From NCBI GenBank assembly GCA_032622095.1, contig CP136067.1:94480707-94544706 (forward strand): a stretch of DNA of 64,000 nucleotides, given 5' to 3'. Below are positions 23,680 through 36,800 of the stretch, in pieces. Below the pieces are notes generated by a model. It was not told the DNA's origin. It did not search any database and saw only the letters and a list, made by a program, of their open reading frames with translations. Origin of the DNA: Siphonodentalium dalli. Its lineage: Eukaryota > Mollusca > Scaphopoda > Gadilida > Siphonodentaliidae. The position numbers and the translations under genes are program-made. Each line of letters starts with the position of its first letter. Within the stretch, counting starts at the first letter, position 1.

Positions 23680-24170
23680 CCAACCTTGAATGTTTCGTTG
23701 ATGAACCAGCGTTGTGTATTTCTCAGTAAATTGAGTTTGAATGGCATGGAAAACACAAGATGTTTGCAGGTGTCAATTTCAGGTTTATGTCGGTGATCAA
23801 GAATTCGTCTATGTTGAGGAAGTTACAATCAAGTTGAAACTTGATATCTGTTGGTTGTTGTGGTAGCTTCTTTGCTTTGTGATGGTTTAGTCGTTGTTTG
23901 TTTTGGTTTGAGGAATGCATTTTCGTCGTTAATGGTTTCCCGCATGGCTTGTTCGACAATGCCACCGGTTGGCCTATACAGGTTTTTGTCGGCAATGGTC
24001 TTGGCCTTTTCGTAGACTTCATGATGGACATACTGCTGATTGTCGGGGGAGTGGTTGTGCGTTCCCTTCTGTGTGAAGTTGTTGTCTACTTTAAGAATTG
24101 TCGCAAGTCAACGTTTTGCTGTGGACGCTGCATCGCCATCCATTTTTGTTCCACTTAGTTTCTTTCTTAA
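23680..24170 (-). pseudogene. FLYWCH/MULE transposase remnant
   Basis: Minus-strand pieces in three frames follow the order of FLYWCH-type MULE transposase proteins. First comes a WRC segment and KGTHNHSPDNQ (the HNH end of a FLYWCH zinc finger, about 24050-24140). Then VYEKAKTIADKNLYRPTGGI and VEQAMRETINDENAF (about 23910-24020), then DIKFQLD, and finally RNTQRWFINETFKVG (about 23680-23720), which matches the conserved W(Y/F)xDGTFKV strand before the catalytic region. At least two frameshifts break it, and the catalytic core beyond TFKV is not seen. Mutator-like transposases make 9-11 bp target duplications, as seen at three elements in this window. Confidence 0.6.
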
Positions 24171-24174
24171 CAAA

Positions 24175-24915
24175 CGAAAACCCATCAGTGGTGATGAGAA
24201 GTTGGCATGATAACGATGACAGTCAGCAGTAGTGCCGCCTTTCTTTTAGAATTATACAAGGACGTCGCCATAAGTTCAAAGCTGCAGTGCCGCCAATTTG
24301 TAGAATATACAGCGACCTGAATAACCATGTCACATCATCAAATGAACTTCCGACTGTCAGCAACATATTAGTTGTGCTCATATTGTCGGAATCTATTTGT
24401 TATAACCCCTCTGTTGAAGTAAACTGTGGAAAACAAACACAGTATTCAGTAATAGCCGGCATTTTCCGATGTCCGAAAAATAACACAGATTAATCGACGA
24501 GGTAAATGGTAATAGATTATTGGCTTTATCAATGGTTCTTTGATTATACAATTAATCGTGGCACCCCTAGTGATATTAGTATTAATAGTACTTACAGATA
24601 CAACTTTCAGATTTTTTAAACCAATTAAAATACTCTTAAGTGAATAGACTTGGTCCAAACTGAGTTGTTACCTTTGGGATAAATTTTGTTAAAAAAATAG
24701 TTCCAGAGTACTATTCCTGTATAACAGAAACTGCCCGAGCCAAAATGAGTGATTGTGATTTTAGTGGGTAGATCATGCCATGTATCTCTACTCGAGCTAT
24801 GTCCGTAGAATTGGCCGCCTCATTGAAGCAACGTTGGAACCGCATTGCTTAAACGCAGAACTGCGTTAACCACCATTTGTTCAACACAGTCGTATGGTGG
24901 TTTCAACATGGTGGA
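24175..24915. other. Intergenic stretch upstream of mtSSB exons
   Basis: No gene recognised. It could hide the first exon of the mtSSB gene, which I could not place. Contains the phrase GATCATGCCATG(T/A)ATCTCTACTC (24773), also found at 32592 and 40196, a dispersed repeat end. Confidence 0.3.
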
Positions 24916-24916
24916 C

Positions 24917-25363
24917 AAGCCTGAATTTAGTTTGCCTGTCATTTGCAGAATGAGGTCCCCAGAGGCTGAATTTAGTGATGCTATCCCGTGGGCTAGCATC
25001 ACCAAATTCACCCTCTGGGGACCTCATTCTGCTTAGGCCTCATCTTCTCTGGAAAGTTTCTTTAGTATCAAATTTCTATAGAAACTTCTTCACATAGATT
25101 CTATTTCTTATTTAGTTTAGTTTCTCTATTTCCCTAAATTGGCAGACGACACATTGCATAATCAAGGTTCCCAATGGGTGTACATCACAACATTCTTCAT
25201 TTGGCAATCTGAGTCTACGTCTCCCATAGCAGATGAGGCCATGCAGAATGAGGTCCCCAGAGGGTGAGTTTGCTAATGCTAGCCCGCTATGCGGGATAGT
25301 GTCACTAAATTCATCCTCTGGGGACCACATTTTGCAAATGACAGGCACACTAAACTCAGGCTT
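24917..25363. mobile_element. Palindromic hAT-like MITE, 447 bp
   Basis: Outer inverted ends CAAGCCTGA(A/G)TTTAG and CTAAACTCAGGCTTG. Inside lie two near-perfect stem structures built from GAATGAGGTCCCCAGAGG (24949-25031 and 25243-25335) separated by about 210 bp. Related copies with clear 8-bp duplications are at 29270 and 33598. Confidence 0.7.
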
Positions 25364-25380
25364 GGTGGGTGCTCCCTTTC

Positions 25381-25460
25381 CAGTGTTCGCGCTGGACCGA
25401 AAAATCTTGTGGCCAAACGTTTAGCCAAATGAAACTTTTATTAGCCAAATGGCCAAATTA
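25381..25460 (+). mobile_element. hAT terminus fragment
   Basis: CAGTGTTCGCGCTGG followed by GGCCAAA/TTTAGCCAAAT text resembles the left end of the hAT element at 27700 (CAGTGTTCGCCCTGCC). I could not find its right end. Confidence 0.4.
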
Positions 25461-25843
25461 AATCCTCATTTTCTGGGCGGTTCACAATTAATGACTTAAA
25501 TATTTGTTTTAAACTTTATTTGTTACTCAGAATAAAAACATAATTAAAACAACACAAAAACAACTTCAAAAACAATATTACGAAATTCGCAAACATGAAA
25601 CTAAAATTCTATACAATTATAATCACACAAATCCGCTAAACCAATTGTAATAACTCTATTTTGATGACACCATGACAGTCGCTAACTATTGCCTATTATA
25701 GTAAAGGTGATAACTGTTATATCTATTGTATTCAAACCTTTTATGGACCCTTTCCAAATCTGGGAAGGAATCGAAGAATAATCCTTGAATGCAAATTAAA
25801 AATGTTGAAATTGTGACAGTAATATGTTTGTTGATTTTTCCAG

Positions 25844-25943
25844 AATTGTTTGTCAAGAGTATGCATGTTAGAAGCATCTAGAACCTACTGTGTAGAATCA
25901 ACAGTTCCACCAGAAACCAAATTTGATGACAGGACTGAAAAAT
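25844..25943 (+). CDS. SSBP1: mtSSB exon A (N-terminal, targeting region)
   Basis: Preceded by the polypyrimidine acceptor TTGATTTTTCCAG and ended by the strong donor AAAAT|GTAAGT. 33 codons plus one base; reads through SRVCMLEASRTYC to DDRTEK, then a split Ser codon shared with exon B. It corresponds to the mitochondrial presequence and linker before the OB fold, the least conserved part of the family, so the call rests on phase, splice sites and position. Confidence 0.7.
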
Positions 25944-28900
25944 GTAAGTTCATGCAAGATTCAGTCTACTAATGCAATTCTTGAAAGTACCATTTTCTGC
26001 AACCTTAAGACTTATGTTTTGACACTTAGGTTTGAGCGACTTTTGATATCGATAGAAAAACAGTAAGTTAATAATTTATTATACTCGCATCTCTATTGTG
26101 GTGGTATCACAGGAGGATTAGATATGTAAATACCACCACCACACACTAAATACTAGTAATCACTCTAACTGTTGGTACTAATGCTATGAGATTAACTGCA
26201 TCTTAATTAGGGTGATCACTTGTCCTAAACCTTATAAAACACACTGATATAACTATGTTGTAAGAGTTTCCGGAAATGAATGGTATTGATTGACCAATTT
26301 TGTTCAACTTTCTTGAGGAGTTAAAAAGTGACTTGCCAAAACTTTAGCAAAATGAAAATATTTTTTGCCAAATGTGAATTATTTATAACATTGGCAAAGT
26401 TTCGCATCACAAAATGCTACACATAATTCTCAAGCTGCGATCCAGTATCTTACAGTGATTTACATATCAAAAATATTGCCCAGCAAAACTACATGCGCAC
26501 AGTCAACCCTTAAAACCTTACAATTTTTTGAGAATCAAAATATTGCATTTCTACAGCAAAAATCAGCTGCCTTTTACGAGAATCAATCTAAGAATCATGA
26601 TTCTGATACTCGTCAGATTTTAAGCCCTGACAGTAAGCACAAAACACTGTTTTCGAATGTTCAGTCCTACCAAGCCTGAGATTAGTGTGCCTGTCATTTG
26701 CAGAATGAGGTCCCCAGAGGGGAATTTAGTGATGCTATCCCTCATAGACTCAGATTGAAGTTCCCAAATAGTGAATATTGTGATGTACACCCATTGGGAA
26801 CCTCAATTATGCAATGTGTCATCTGCCAATTTGGGGATATAGAGAAACTAAACTAAAAAACAAATAGAATCTATGTGAAGAAATTTCTATAGAAATTTGA
26901 TAATACTAGTAATGGAACTTTCCAGAGAAGATGAGGCTTGAGTAGAATGAGGTCCCCAGAGGGTGTTTTAGTGATAGCCCACTATGTGGGATAGCATCAC
27001 TAAATTCACCCTCTGGGGACCTCATTCTGCAAATGATAGGCACACTAATGACTAACACTAAACTCAAGCCTGAGACCTACACATGATATGGTTATGAGTG
27101 AAATTCTGCCTGCCTATTTTGGGTCTACAGGTCATCAAATTTCAAACATCCATTGATCCCAGGAGACGAAACGTGTATTCACAGAAACAAACAACACTCC
27201 AGTTATGGAAGTATTCTACTCACAGCGTATAAAATTAAATTTACCACATAAGTCCATTGAACTTTTTGCGTATTTTCACAAATCAATACGTATGTAATTG
27301 CAAAACATAAGGTTGGTGAAGAACTTTTCTAAAAATAAAAATGAAAGTTTCACTGTAAATGCTTTTTAGCTCAACTTGACAAAGTCACATACCTTATATC
27401 GTATTTAAATTCACGCAGTACTATTTTTCGCTCAGTTTTGAATTCGCGCACTTTGAATTTGCGCACCCTGGTGCGCAAATTCAAAACTGACAAAAATATC
27501 TCATTTCATTGTGAAGATGCTTGCTTTTATGCATGCATGGTGCTATTTATCATTCTGATATTTAATAAATATTTATGGCCATCCTGAAATTGGACTTGGC
27601 TTGACTTGGTTGCGCATTTTAAATGCATAACTAATTCAGACTGTTTGACCAGTGTCACCCCATGCATGGTTGTGAATACATGCTTTCATGGACCTCCAGC
27701 AGTGTTCGCCCTGCCGTTAGCCATTTTAGCAAATTGCGAAAAAAAATACAAAGTGGCTAAAATAAATAATTATGCTGGTGGCTAAAAATATGGCTACAGG
27801 CAGTTTTCGTGTCTGCGGACTGAACGACAATTTATTGTAAACAAAAGAAATTAACCGGCTTAGCACAAGATGACTTAATGTTAATCGCGAGAGCTGACGA
27901 GAAAGGACGATATTACGGATGTGTTCGATTATCTATACCATAGGGTGTCCGTTTCACGCACTGGGCAATTAGTTAATGGTCTTTTAAAGGTCGATTCTTT
28001 AGACGCTATCACAATTGAGTAAACATAAATTTATGGAATAGCTTCTTGTGTAACAAAAGGGTTTTATTTTACGGTGTTTTAAACTAATTGCAAAATAGTG
28101 AAGTCATATATACGCTCATTTCAATAGCTTCTCACATTTCATTGACGTTAATGGAGTGGACAGTGTTAAATGGGACAATGAGACTCGGGACATGAAATTA
28201 AAGATGGAACTAAACTTAGACAAGATACAGTGTCAGCCTGCATGAAGTTTGTGTCTGTTCTGGTTGATAATTTGAAAAGTAGATTCGCTGATGACGAGGA
28301 CTTGGAGATCCTCTCTAGTTTGATCAAACGACATGTTTGAGCCGTTAATGTGATAAGCATATTATCATAAAGCATTCCAAGCGTTTAGTGGATTGTGTGA
28401 AACGATGCGTGATGATGACATTAATGAGGAAGAAGGGAATCAGGAAAGTGTGTAGGATCAAAAGGCACATGGACGATATAGAAAATTATGTTCAGTTTGC
28501 GATCAGAAATAAAGAACTCTTTCCGATAGTTAGTAATTTGGCGGCAATTCAGCATTGTGTACCAGTGTCAACTGTAAATTGCGAACAAGCGTTTTCTACC
28601 CAGAATCTTATAAAACGAAGCAACGAAATATATTTTCTCCGGCATATTTGAATGTTGATGTTGTATATTGGTATGACTTATAAGTGCATGCTAATAACAT
28701 TGAGTAAATACATGTTTATATCGTTTTGCATCTTGCGCCAAGTTATCCCACAGTATGTGGCTAAATTTTTTCAAAAGTGGCAAACAAAGTGGCTAAAAAT
28801 ATGGCTACAAAGAATTTCTGGCCAGGGCGAACACTGACCTCCAGGCTAGAATATGTGTATGTCTTAGAAGCATTACAACACGGAATATCTAACCATGATT

Positions 28901-30777
28901 AAACACTTTACATGTAGCCTATTTATGGATAACGTCATTGAGATTCGTTTCCTGCATATAAATATAATTGACTATTTTCTATCTAAAATAGCCCTCTTAT
29001 TTTCCTGTTTTAATTGGTATAAACCTATGAGTTGTATTATTTTTCGCTCAGTTTTAAATTCGCGCACCAATGGGTGCGCAAATTTAAATATGAGTAAGGT
29101 TTATAAGAGAATGCACTGGCACAGGGCATTCACAAAAATTCAGGAAGCTCCAGTCATGGAAGGGTTAAGATTGTGTTACTGCAAACTTCAAAACATATTG
29201 GTATTCATCATTTTGATTTAATGTTTGGATCAAATCATAGAGAACAGTAATTTCAGAAGCTCCAGTAATCAAGCCTTGAAATAGGGTGTCTGTCATTTGC
29301 AGAATGAGGTCCCCAGAGGGTGAATTTAGTGATGCTACCCCACATAGTGGGCTAGCATCACCAAATTCACCCTCTGGTGACCTCATTCTGCTTACACCTC
29401 AGTAGAATGAGGTTCCCAGAGAGTGAATTTGGTGATGCTAGCCCGCTATGCAGGGTAGCATCACTAAATTCACCCTCAGGGGACCTCATTCTGCAAATGA
29501 CAGACACCCTATTTCAAGGCTTGCCAGTAATTGAAGGGTTAAGTAAATGAATGACTTGAGTTTTTCTTACAGCATATAATCAGATTCATCTGCTCGGCCG
29601 ATGTGGGAAGGACAGTGAAGTGCGGGGAACAGATCGACTAGTGTGTGTCTTCCCCATGGCGACAAGTACATCTTTCCTTAACCAAGAAGGTATTGTATAA
29701 AAAAGTGCTTCCTCACTAGTGTTGAAACGATCAGTCGACTAATAAACGTCGACTCGATTATTAAATAGGTCGATGCTGAAATCCACCAGTCGATTAGTCA
29801 AAATAAATCCACTATTTCCTAAAGATCCCTTCAAATAATCAACATCCTTTAAATGGTAGCCTTCAGAGATCCAGTTATTACTCCCTTTAGTGTCCCTTTG
29901 ATGACACCGATATGCTGCCGCGTGTTAACACAGGACACAGGTGTAGGACATGCAGATTGAGAGCTTAACCCTTTACCCAACAGAATGACCCTGTGCCAAT
30001 GCATTCTCTTATATATGCGAGTCGACCATAGGTCGCCTCGCATATATAAGAGAATGCATTGGCTTAACACATATTAAAAATGATAAAATTGTCAAAGAAT
30101 GTAGAAAAATATTATAAAAATTGTTAAAAAATGTAAGAAAAATTATAAAATTGTTAAAGAATGTAAGAAAAAATGGTAAAAAGTGTTAAAGAAAGAATTT
30201 TTAGGCCAATGGGTGATTCTCCATTAAATGAACAATTTCGTCCAGAAAATTCTGGAAAAAAAAGTTTGTCACATGGCGATGAATTTTATGTGAGTACGTG
30301 TATGTAGCACAGATTTTGATCGCATAAAAGGCGATTCCTATCAAGTCGGGCATGCCCTGGTCCCTCATACACTTGGTTTGACGCCAAACGATCGAGGAAC
30401 TCTGATGCAGACAACGTGAACATACGTCAATCAAAGTCTGTTCCCCAAGGGGTTCGTCAAATTGCAATGATAATTTAGAGTAGAAAACATTGTCGATGGA
30501 TTTCTCTTACATGTTTCAAGATATTGAACTGAAATTTAGTATTTAGGGGTTTCTCGGTGCGCTCAATCAGATAGAATTGTCAGTGAGATATTCTGATGGT
30601 CCAAAATGTGTATTTTGGCGCCGTTGCTATAACACACGAGCCGGAAATCGCCCCGCATGCAGAACGATTGCTGAAAAGTACGGAAATAATTGACTTTCAA
30701 ACTGTCATCTGCTTCTCACTGAGATTGTTTGATGTAAATGTCAATCCATTTAGAAAATTTGTTAGATTCCGTTGATC

Positions 30778-30815
<38 letters not shown>

Positions 30816-33800
30816 ACCCCACCACTGATTCACTAATCCACCTGAGACAGACCGAAGATATTTTAGGCTATTTAAGCTTTATTTGGGCGGTTTTGGCGGT
30901 TTTGTTGGGTAAAGGGTTAACTCATCATGCACCGTGTCCCTAGTTTTCTCTAAAGACGCTAACATTTTTGTGCTGGAAAGCTGCTGCACTAGCTGGCATA
31001 TTGTTTTAATTAGCTTCTATGTTATTCACTGATCATTCTATAGGTCTTGTTCAAGTTGCTACCTAAGTCATCAACCCGAGAATTTTGTTATCAAACAAAA
31101 CTTGTACTAAGTTCAGCGGTTCCGATTTTGTTTGGAGTTAGTTTCTTAACCCTTTCAGTGCCAAGTCCGATTTTTGTATCGACTCATATTTTCTTGATAA
31201 TTTTTCAAACTTATTGATTATATTTAAATGTGATACATTGATGGAAAGAGCTCTAAGAGCTCTTTCCATCAATGTATCACATTATTATAATCAATAAATT
31301 TGAAAAATTATCAAGGAAATATGGGTTGATACAAAAATCGGACTTGGCACTGAAAGGGTTAAAGTTTCTTAACATCATGTTTACCTTCTCTGCTCTTTAT
31401 TCATACAGATTAGTTACATTCATCGACCCTATTATTTTTATTTTTTACTTGCTTTCTTGTTACAAATATCATTAAGTTGACATTAACGATATACATCTAT
31501 TTGTGAAACAATCAGTCAGAAAAAGACGTTCCATTGTCAGTCATGTCACAAGGAGATGGGGTTCAACTAATCGACTTGTAGTCGACTTCTCCTGTTGACT
31601 AATCGACTTCTGAAAACCCCTAATCGTTTAAACACTATTCCATGCAGTGAACAGTGTGAGAGTTCTGCACACAAATCATCGAAATAAGAACACATAGGGC
31701 TCAATGAATCGCATGATTGACAGAACTTTCGAATCTGTAAGTGAACAAAAGAATTCAAAATAGTAAAAAGGCTGATTATTTTGTCATCATATAAATTTAC
31801 ACACATGGTACGAATTAACATACATTAGGTTGTATTTAGCACTGATAACGGGTAGTATGGGTCGATTAAAATGAGAATTGTGATTTGAATGAGATTCCTG
31901 TACATATGCCGCCAAGAATTTGAACTCCGCCTTCCACAGCGCCCCCTTTTAACAACGCAGTGAAAGTGTAAAATCTTCATCTAAAATCGGGCTATGGCAA
32001 GTTTTGAGTGTTTGCTTATATACAAAGTTTCTGTAAAGTTTTTGGCTTTTATTTATAATGTAAGTCTATATTTTAATATTCTTTCTGTTTATGGCGAAAT
32101 TAATGATGTTACTATTTTAACAGCAATACACATCTCGAAGGCCATCCATATCTTTAATTAGCAAAAGATTATAATCAGATACAGTAATGCTCTAATTAAT
32201 CGACCCCTTAACCACAGCATAATTATGGGTAACTTTTCAGGATTTAGTTGGAAATATGGCCTGAATGGCAACAAGCCATATTTCCGACTAAATCCTGAAA
32301 AGTTACCCATAATTATGCTGTGGTTAAGGGGTTGATTAATTAGAGCATTACTGTAGTTAAAAATGTTGCTAAATTTTGGAAATGGTCGAAATGACACCAG
32401 AGAGCATCATCAGTTGCTAGCGGGCATCTTATTTGCATGACTTCAATTACTTCTTCATTAGAGTTACCTCCCTTGAAGATGTTTCTTTAAGTGAGTGACT
32501 TTTACTATATTGAATACTACTTCTTTTATCTTCTTTATCGTGGCGGATTTGGACTATTTGTGCATTGAATCACATCTAAGATATTGATCGATCATGCCAT
32601 GAATCTCTACTCTATAGCTACGCCCGTAGAGATCATTTTCCGCCAGTAAAAATAGGGTGGTCCCAGCTCGAAATTGTTTGCTATTTTATGACTTTTGTGA
32701 GCCGATATCACACTAAACATCGAATTAATTACCTGTGAGAAATTCCATAAATGATAATTGAGTCATAAATTCATTTTCATTACTATTACCATGTTGTATG
32801 CATTGTTCATAGAGCACATCAGTGTATTTAGCACTAATCCATGGTTCAAATTCATTCGTTTGTTGCTTATATTCTGTTCAGTATAAAAGGAGATGGTCCC
32901 ATAAATTGCCGGATTTAGTGTACAGTACCCATTTAATGCATGATACTCATCTTGACTCATATCCTACAGTACTTTCATGCCAGGCCTGATCTTTAAGCCT
33001 TCCATGACTGGAGCTTCCTGAAATTTTTCTAAAACCCTGTGTCAATGCATTCTCTTATATAATTATAAGGTTACAGGGAGACTCGCATATATAAGTGAGT
33101 ATATCAGCCTAACAATATTTACCTTGACCTTGTAAGCCAGTGCATTCTCTTATATATGCGAGTCTCCCATATGGAGCCTCAAATATATAAGAGAATACAT
33201 TGGCCTAACAATATTTACCTTGACATTGTAAGCCAGTGCATTCTCTTTAATATGTGAGGCTGTCTATGGGAGACTCGCATATTTAAGAGAATTTTTCCAC
33301 ACAGGATCTTAAATACTGCACCATGAAATGGTTAATGCCTGCTCTGATCTTTTAAGTCATATTTTGGACTTATTTCAGTGAATAAAACTTATAATTAATA
33401 AATAGTATCCAAACACTGTCTCCAGTGGAAAAATGTAGCAATGAACTAAGATGGTTGACAATTCCAGCCACATTGTCTGTACTATTTCAGTGAACACAAT
33501 GGTTGAACTACATACAAATGTAAATATTTACTACTTTATTCGACGAATTATTGGGTGATAAACATTTTGCAATGATTCCGCAAACAATAGTCACTGCCAA
33601 GCCTTGAAATAGTGTGCCTGTCATTTGCAGAATGAGGTCCCCAGAGGATGAATTTGGTGATGCTAGCCCGCTATGCGGGGTAGCATCACTAAATTCACCC
33701 TCTGGGGACCTCATTCTGCAAATGACAGACACATTATTTCAAGGCTTGGTCACTGCATGTAATTTGTTTCTAATAATGACGTTCTTTTTAATATGGATAT

Positions 33801-36800
33801 AATATTTATGAAAACAGCTAATTTTGGCATTATTATTTGCTAGTATTCTGTTTGGAACACCCCAATGTTGTGTTCCATATCACTTTAACATCATACTGAG
33901 TATGGACATTAACCCTTCTGCGATTGCAGCTTCCTGAAATTTTATGAAAAATCCTGTGCCATGCACTCTCGCATATATAAGATAATACATTTGACATAAC
34001 AATATTTACCTTAACCTTGTTAGCCAGTCCAAGACACTTATATGAGAGACTCGCATATATAAGAGAATATGAGGCACAGGATCTTTAATGCAGCTCCCGT
34101 CATGAAAGGGTTAAATGTCACGCTGGGTGCTATATATCTGTACCAAATATGGACCTGCTTCAGCACACAAGTAGTGGGCATTATTCATTGGCAAATCACA
34201 TGTTTGTGCATCGGAATCAGTGTATCTCAATGTCAGCAACAGTGCTCAGTTTTACGCATTCTTTTATAGGCGCGTACGAGCCAAGAACTCAATGGCACAG
34301 GATCGCTGTATTCAAGCCTCCTCTCCGAGAAAAGGTCGCCGTTAACATCAGGAAAGGGTTGGTATAATACAATATTTACTCTCGCTCTCACATGTACATG
34401 ATATGATGTTTCAAAGAACATTACAAATTATAAATTTTGGCATTGAATTTTTGTGAGCTTTTCAATTTTTAGATATGGAGGAGCAATTTTTTTTAAAGGT
34501 ACATAATCCAATTTGATGGTCCCCATATCATCAGTTTCCAACAACAACAACAACTTTTCTTCAAAAGATGATTTAGTTATCAGAATCGATTAATTACCAA
34601 AAAATAATGCTAATCACTGTCAACTATTATACAAAATTTCCCAAAACATATTTTATATCAACACTATTTGGTATTGAGAGTATGTCGGTCTGCTCGTCGT
34701 GTATTTGCAAGACCGCCAAATATTCCAGGTGTTCAAAAATCAAAATCTAATAACTCTGCTGAGCTTTGATGGGTTGGTTCCTCGGCTCGAATGAAATATT
34801 TTTATAAAGAAATAGTAACTTAGGAGCTTTAATTATGTTTATGTATCTTTAATTGTCTCCTCCATGTGTTATTTATGAATCAGAATTCATTTCAGTGTAG
34901 TTTCATATCAATTAATATTTGCCAAAGTGTTTCAAATTTAATTAGTTAAAAAAAAATGATTTGAGTCTGTGACAATTTTTTTTCTGAATCAGTGAGGGAG
35001 GGAGGACTTTATTTTTATTTTTTTGTGCACATCGTAAGCATGGATTACAAGCTACCCGTGTCTAGTAATAGTTATAAAATGTAGAAGGAACTTTGTTATG
35101 GATATACATTCATCTAATCTGATATAAAAATTACATTGTGCTACTAGTATATGACATAGGGATTACCAATAATGTTCTAATGTCTCTAACTATTCACAAT
35201 TATTGTTGTCTATAAATTGACACCTCTCCATTATAACGCGTGATCCTATATTTCCTCCAGATCAATAAGTACACCAGACCATGATGATCAGCTAATCATT
35301 TTCTTCAATGTAGTCATCCACTTAATGTTCTCTGTCACTAAATGTATACATGATAGTCAATCTTTACACATTACACAGAGATATGATGTTAAGAGTTCAT
35401 GGAATTTGCATTTAATGCTCAATACTTATGGACATGTTGGTAAAAACATACCAAAATATTTTTGTTGTATTTTTTCCCCACACTGACCGTCTGTTCGTGA
35501 CCGCATGTTGTATTTTTTTTCCCACAGTGACCGTCTGTTCGTGACCGGCATGTTGCAATACTCTGAGTTTATGGACAAGAATAATTATGTACAGAAATCA
35601 GCTGCAATAATAGCAAGTATGTATGAAATTAATAGACAATAGTTTCAATAGTTTAATAATAATAGCTAGTATGTATGAGATCAATAGACAATAGTTTAAT
35701 AATATAGCTAGTATGTATGAGATCAATAGACAATAGTTTAATAATATAGCTAGTATGTATTAGATCAATAGACAATAGTTTAATAATAATAGCTAGTATG
35801 TATGAGATCAATAGACAATAGTTTAATAATAATAGCTAGTATGTATGAGATCAATAGACAATAGTTAAAGTTATGTGAAACACTCCGGTTGGGTGATCAA
35901 ATATAAATGGAGAATGATCTTGCTCAAAGTGGTTATATGTTGATGAATATTAATCCAAATTGACAAAACACACTTGTCTTTCTGATATATTCACAGTGGC
36001 TAAACCGTACAAACATATAATCGGAAGTTGCTTTCTCCAAGACGAAAAATTCTATTTTTAGAACATAAATACTACTGAAGAATCAAAACAACACCATAAA
36101 AACAAGTTTTCAGACCAGATAGACGGTTTCCCCACAGCAATAAACGTAAGTGTAAATTGCACATACCCATTTGCCGATCGCAAGTGGGCTCCATTTGAGC
36201 GAAGGACTCGATAAAAACGGCCGTTGATCACTTCAGAAAATAATTTTCTCGCAAAAATTCCCTCTTCAAATGTCATTTTACATACAGCATCTGTCGGAAA
36301 TTCCACTATATTGCAACGGAAAGACCGTTATGTGTGCAACATATATTAACATTACTTGGCTCGAGTGTATTCACAATCTGAAAGTAGAGATTATTTATTT
36401 GGACACCTCACTCGTCAGTCTCTGTACACCTAGTTGTTTAAGTTGCTGATCACTAGTTGTCAAAAATCTGTACGTCAAGTTGTGATGATGGGATTTGTGT
36501 GCAATGACGAAACCATGAATTAGGTTTCCATATTAGACATGTTCCGCCTCCCGATGGTCATTATGAACCTTCAATCACACGACAAAGGCACTGTTTCGTT
36601 CCACATCCGTTTTCCGATTTCTCGAACAAATTTGTTTTTATATATTCAAGCACCGATCGTAACTATGTTTATCAGTAGATACCGTGCTGAAATCTTTTAA
36701 GTGTATTTGAAATCTATTTTAAAATGTATTATGACATTGAATTACTTGATGTAGTTCATCGAAAAGCATGGAACGTAATTGAAGACTTCTGATCTACATG

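Larger units (their letters stand above)
29717..31637. mobile_element. hAT-like element with nested insertions
   Basis: Ends TAGTGTTGAAACGATCAG and CTAATCGTTTAAACACTA, with GTCGACTAAT blocks behind them, typical of one hAT end type. The flanks share only part of an 8-mer (TTCCTCAC/TTCCATGC). It begins 28 bp after the donor of mtSSB exon B and has itself received the elements at 29965 and 31150. Confidence 0.55.

Noticed and set aside
23898-24158. 86-codon plus-strand frame
   Set aside because: Shadow of the minus-strand MULE transposase relic.
25381-26660. A second complete hAT element spanning mtSSB exon A
   Set aside because: Only a left-end-like sequence is seen; no matching right end or 8-bp duplication was found.
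30779-30815. Long C homopolymer as a functional G-quadruplex site
   Set aside because: Could form on the complementary strand, but homopolymers of this kind at 30779, 39799 and 54567 may be sequencing or slippage products; no support for function.
35617-35868. Regularly spaced repeats resembling a CRISPR array
   Set aside because: The repeats are contiguous 43-bp units without unique spacers, in a eukaryotic intron.
35992-36030. A full recombination signal (heptamer-12/23-nonamer)
   Set aside because: The heptamer is exact, but the best nonamer-like stretch is 10 bases away and only partly matches, and it is the same at both ends, so a true 12/23 pair is not shown.
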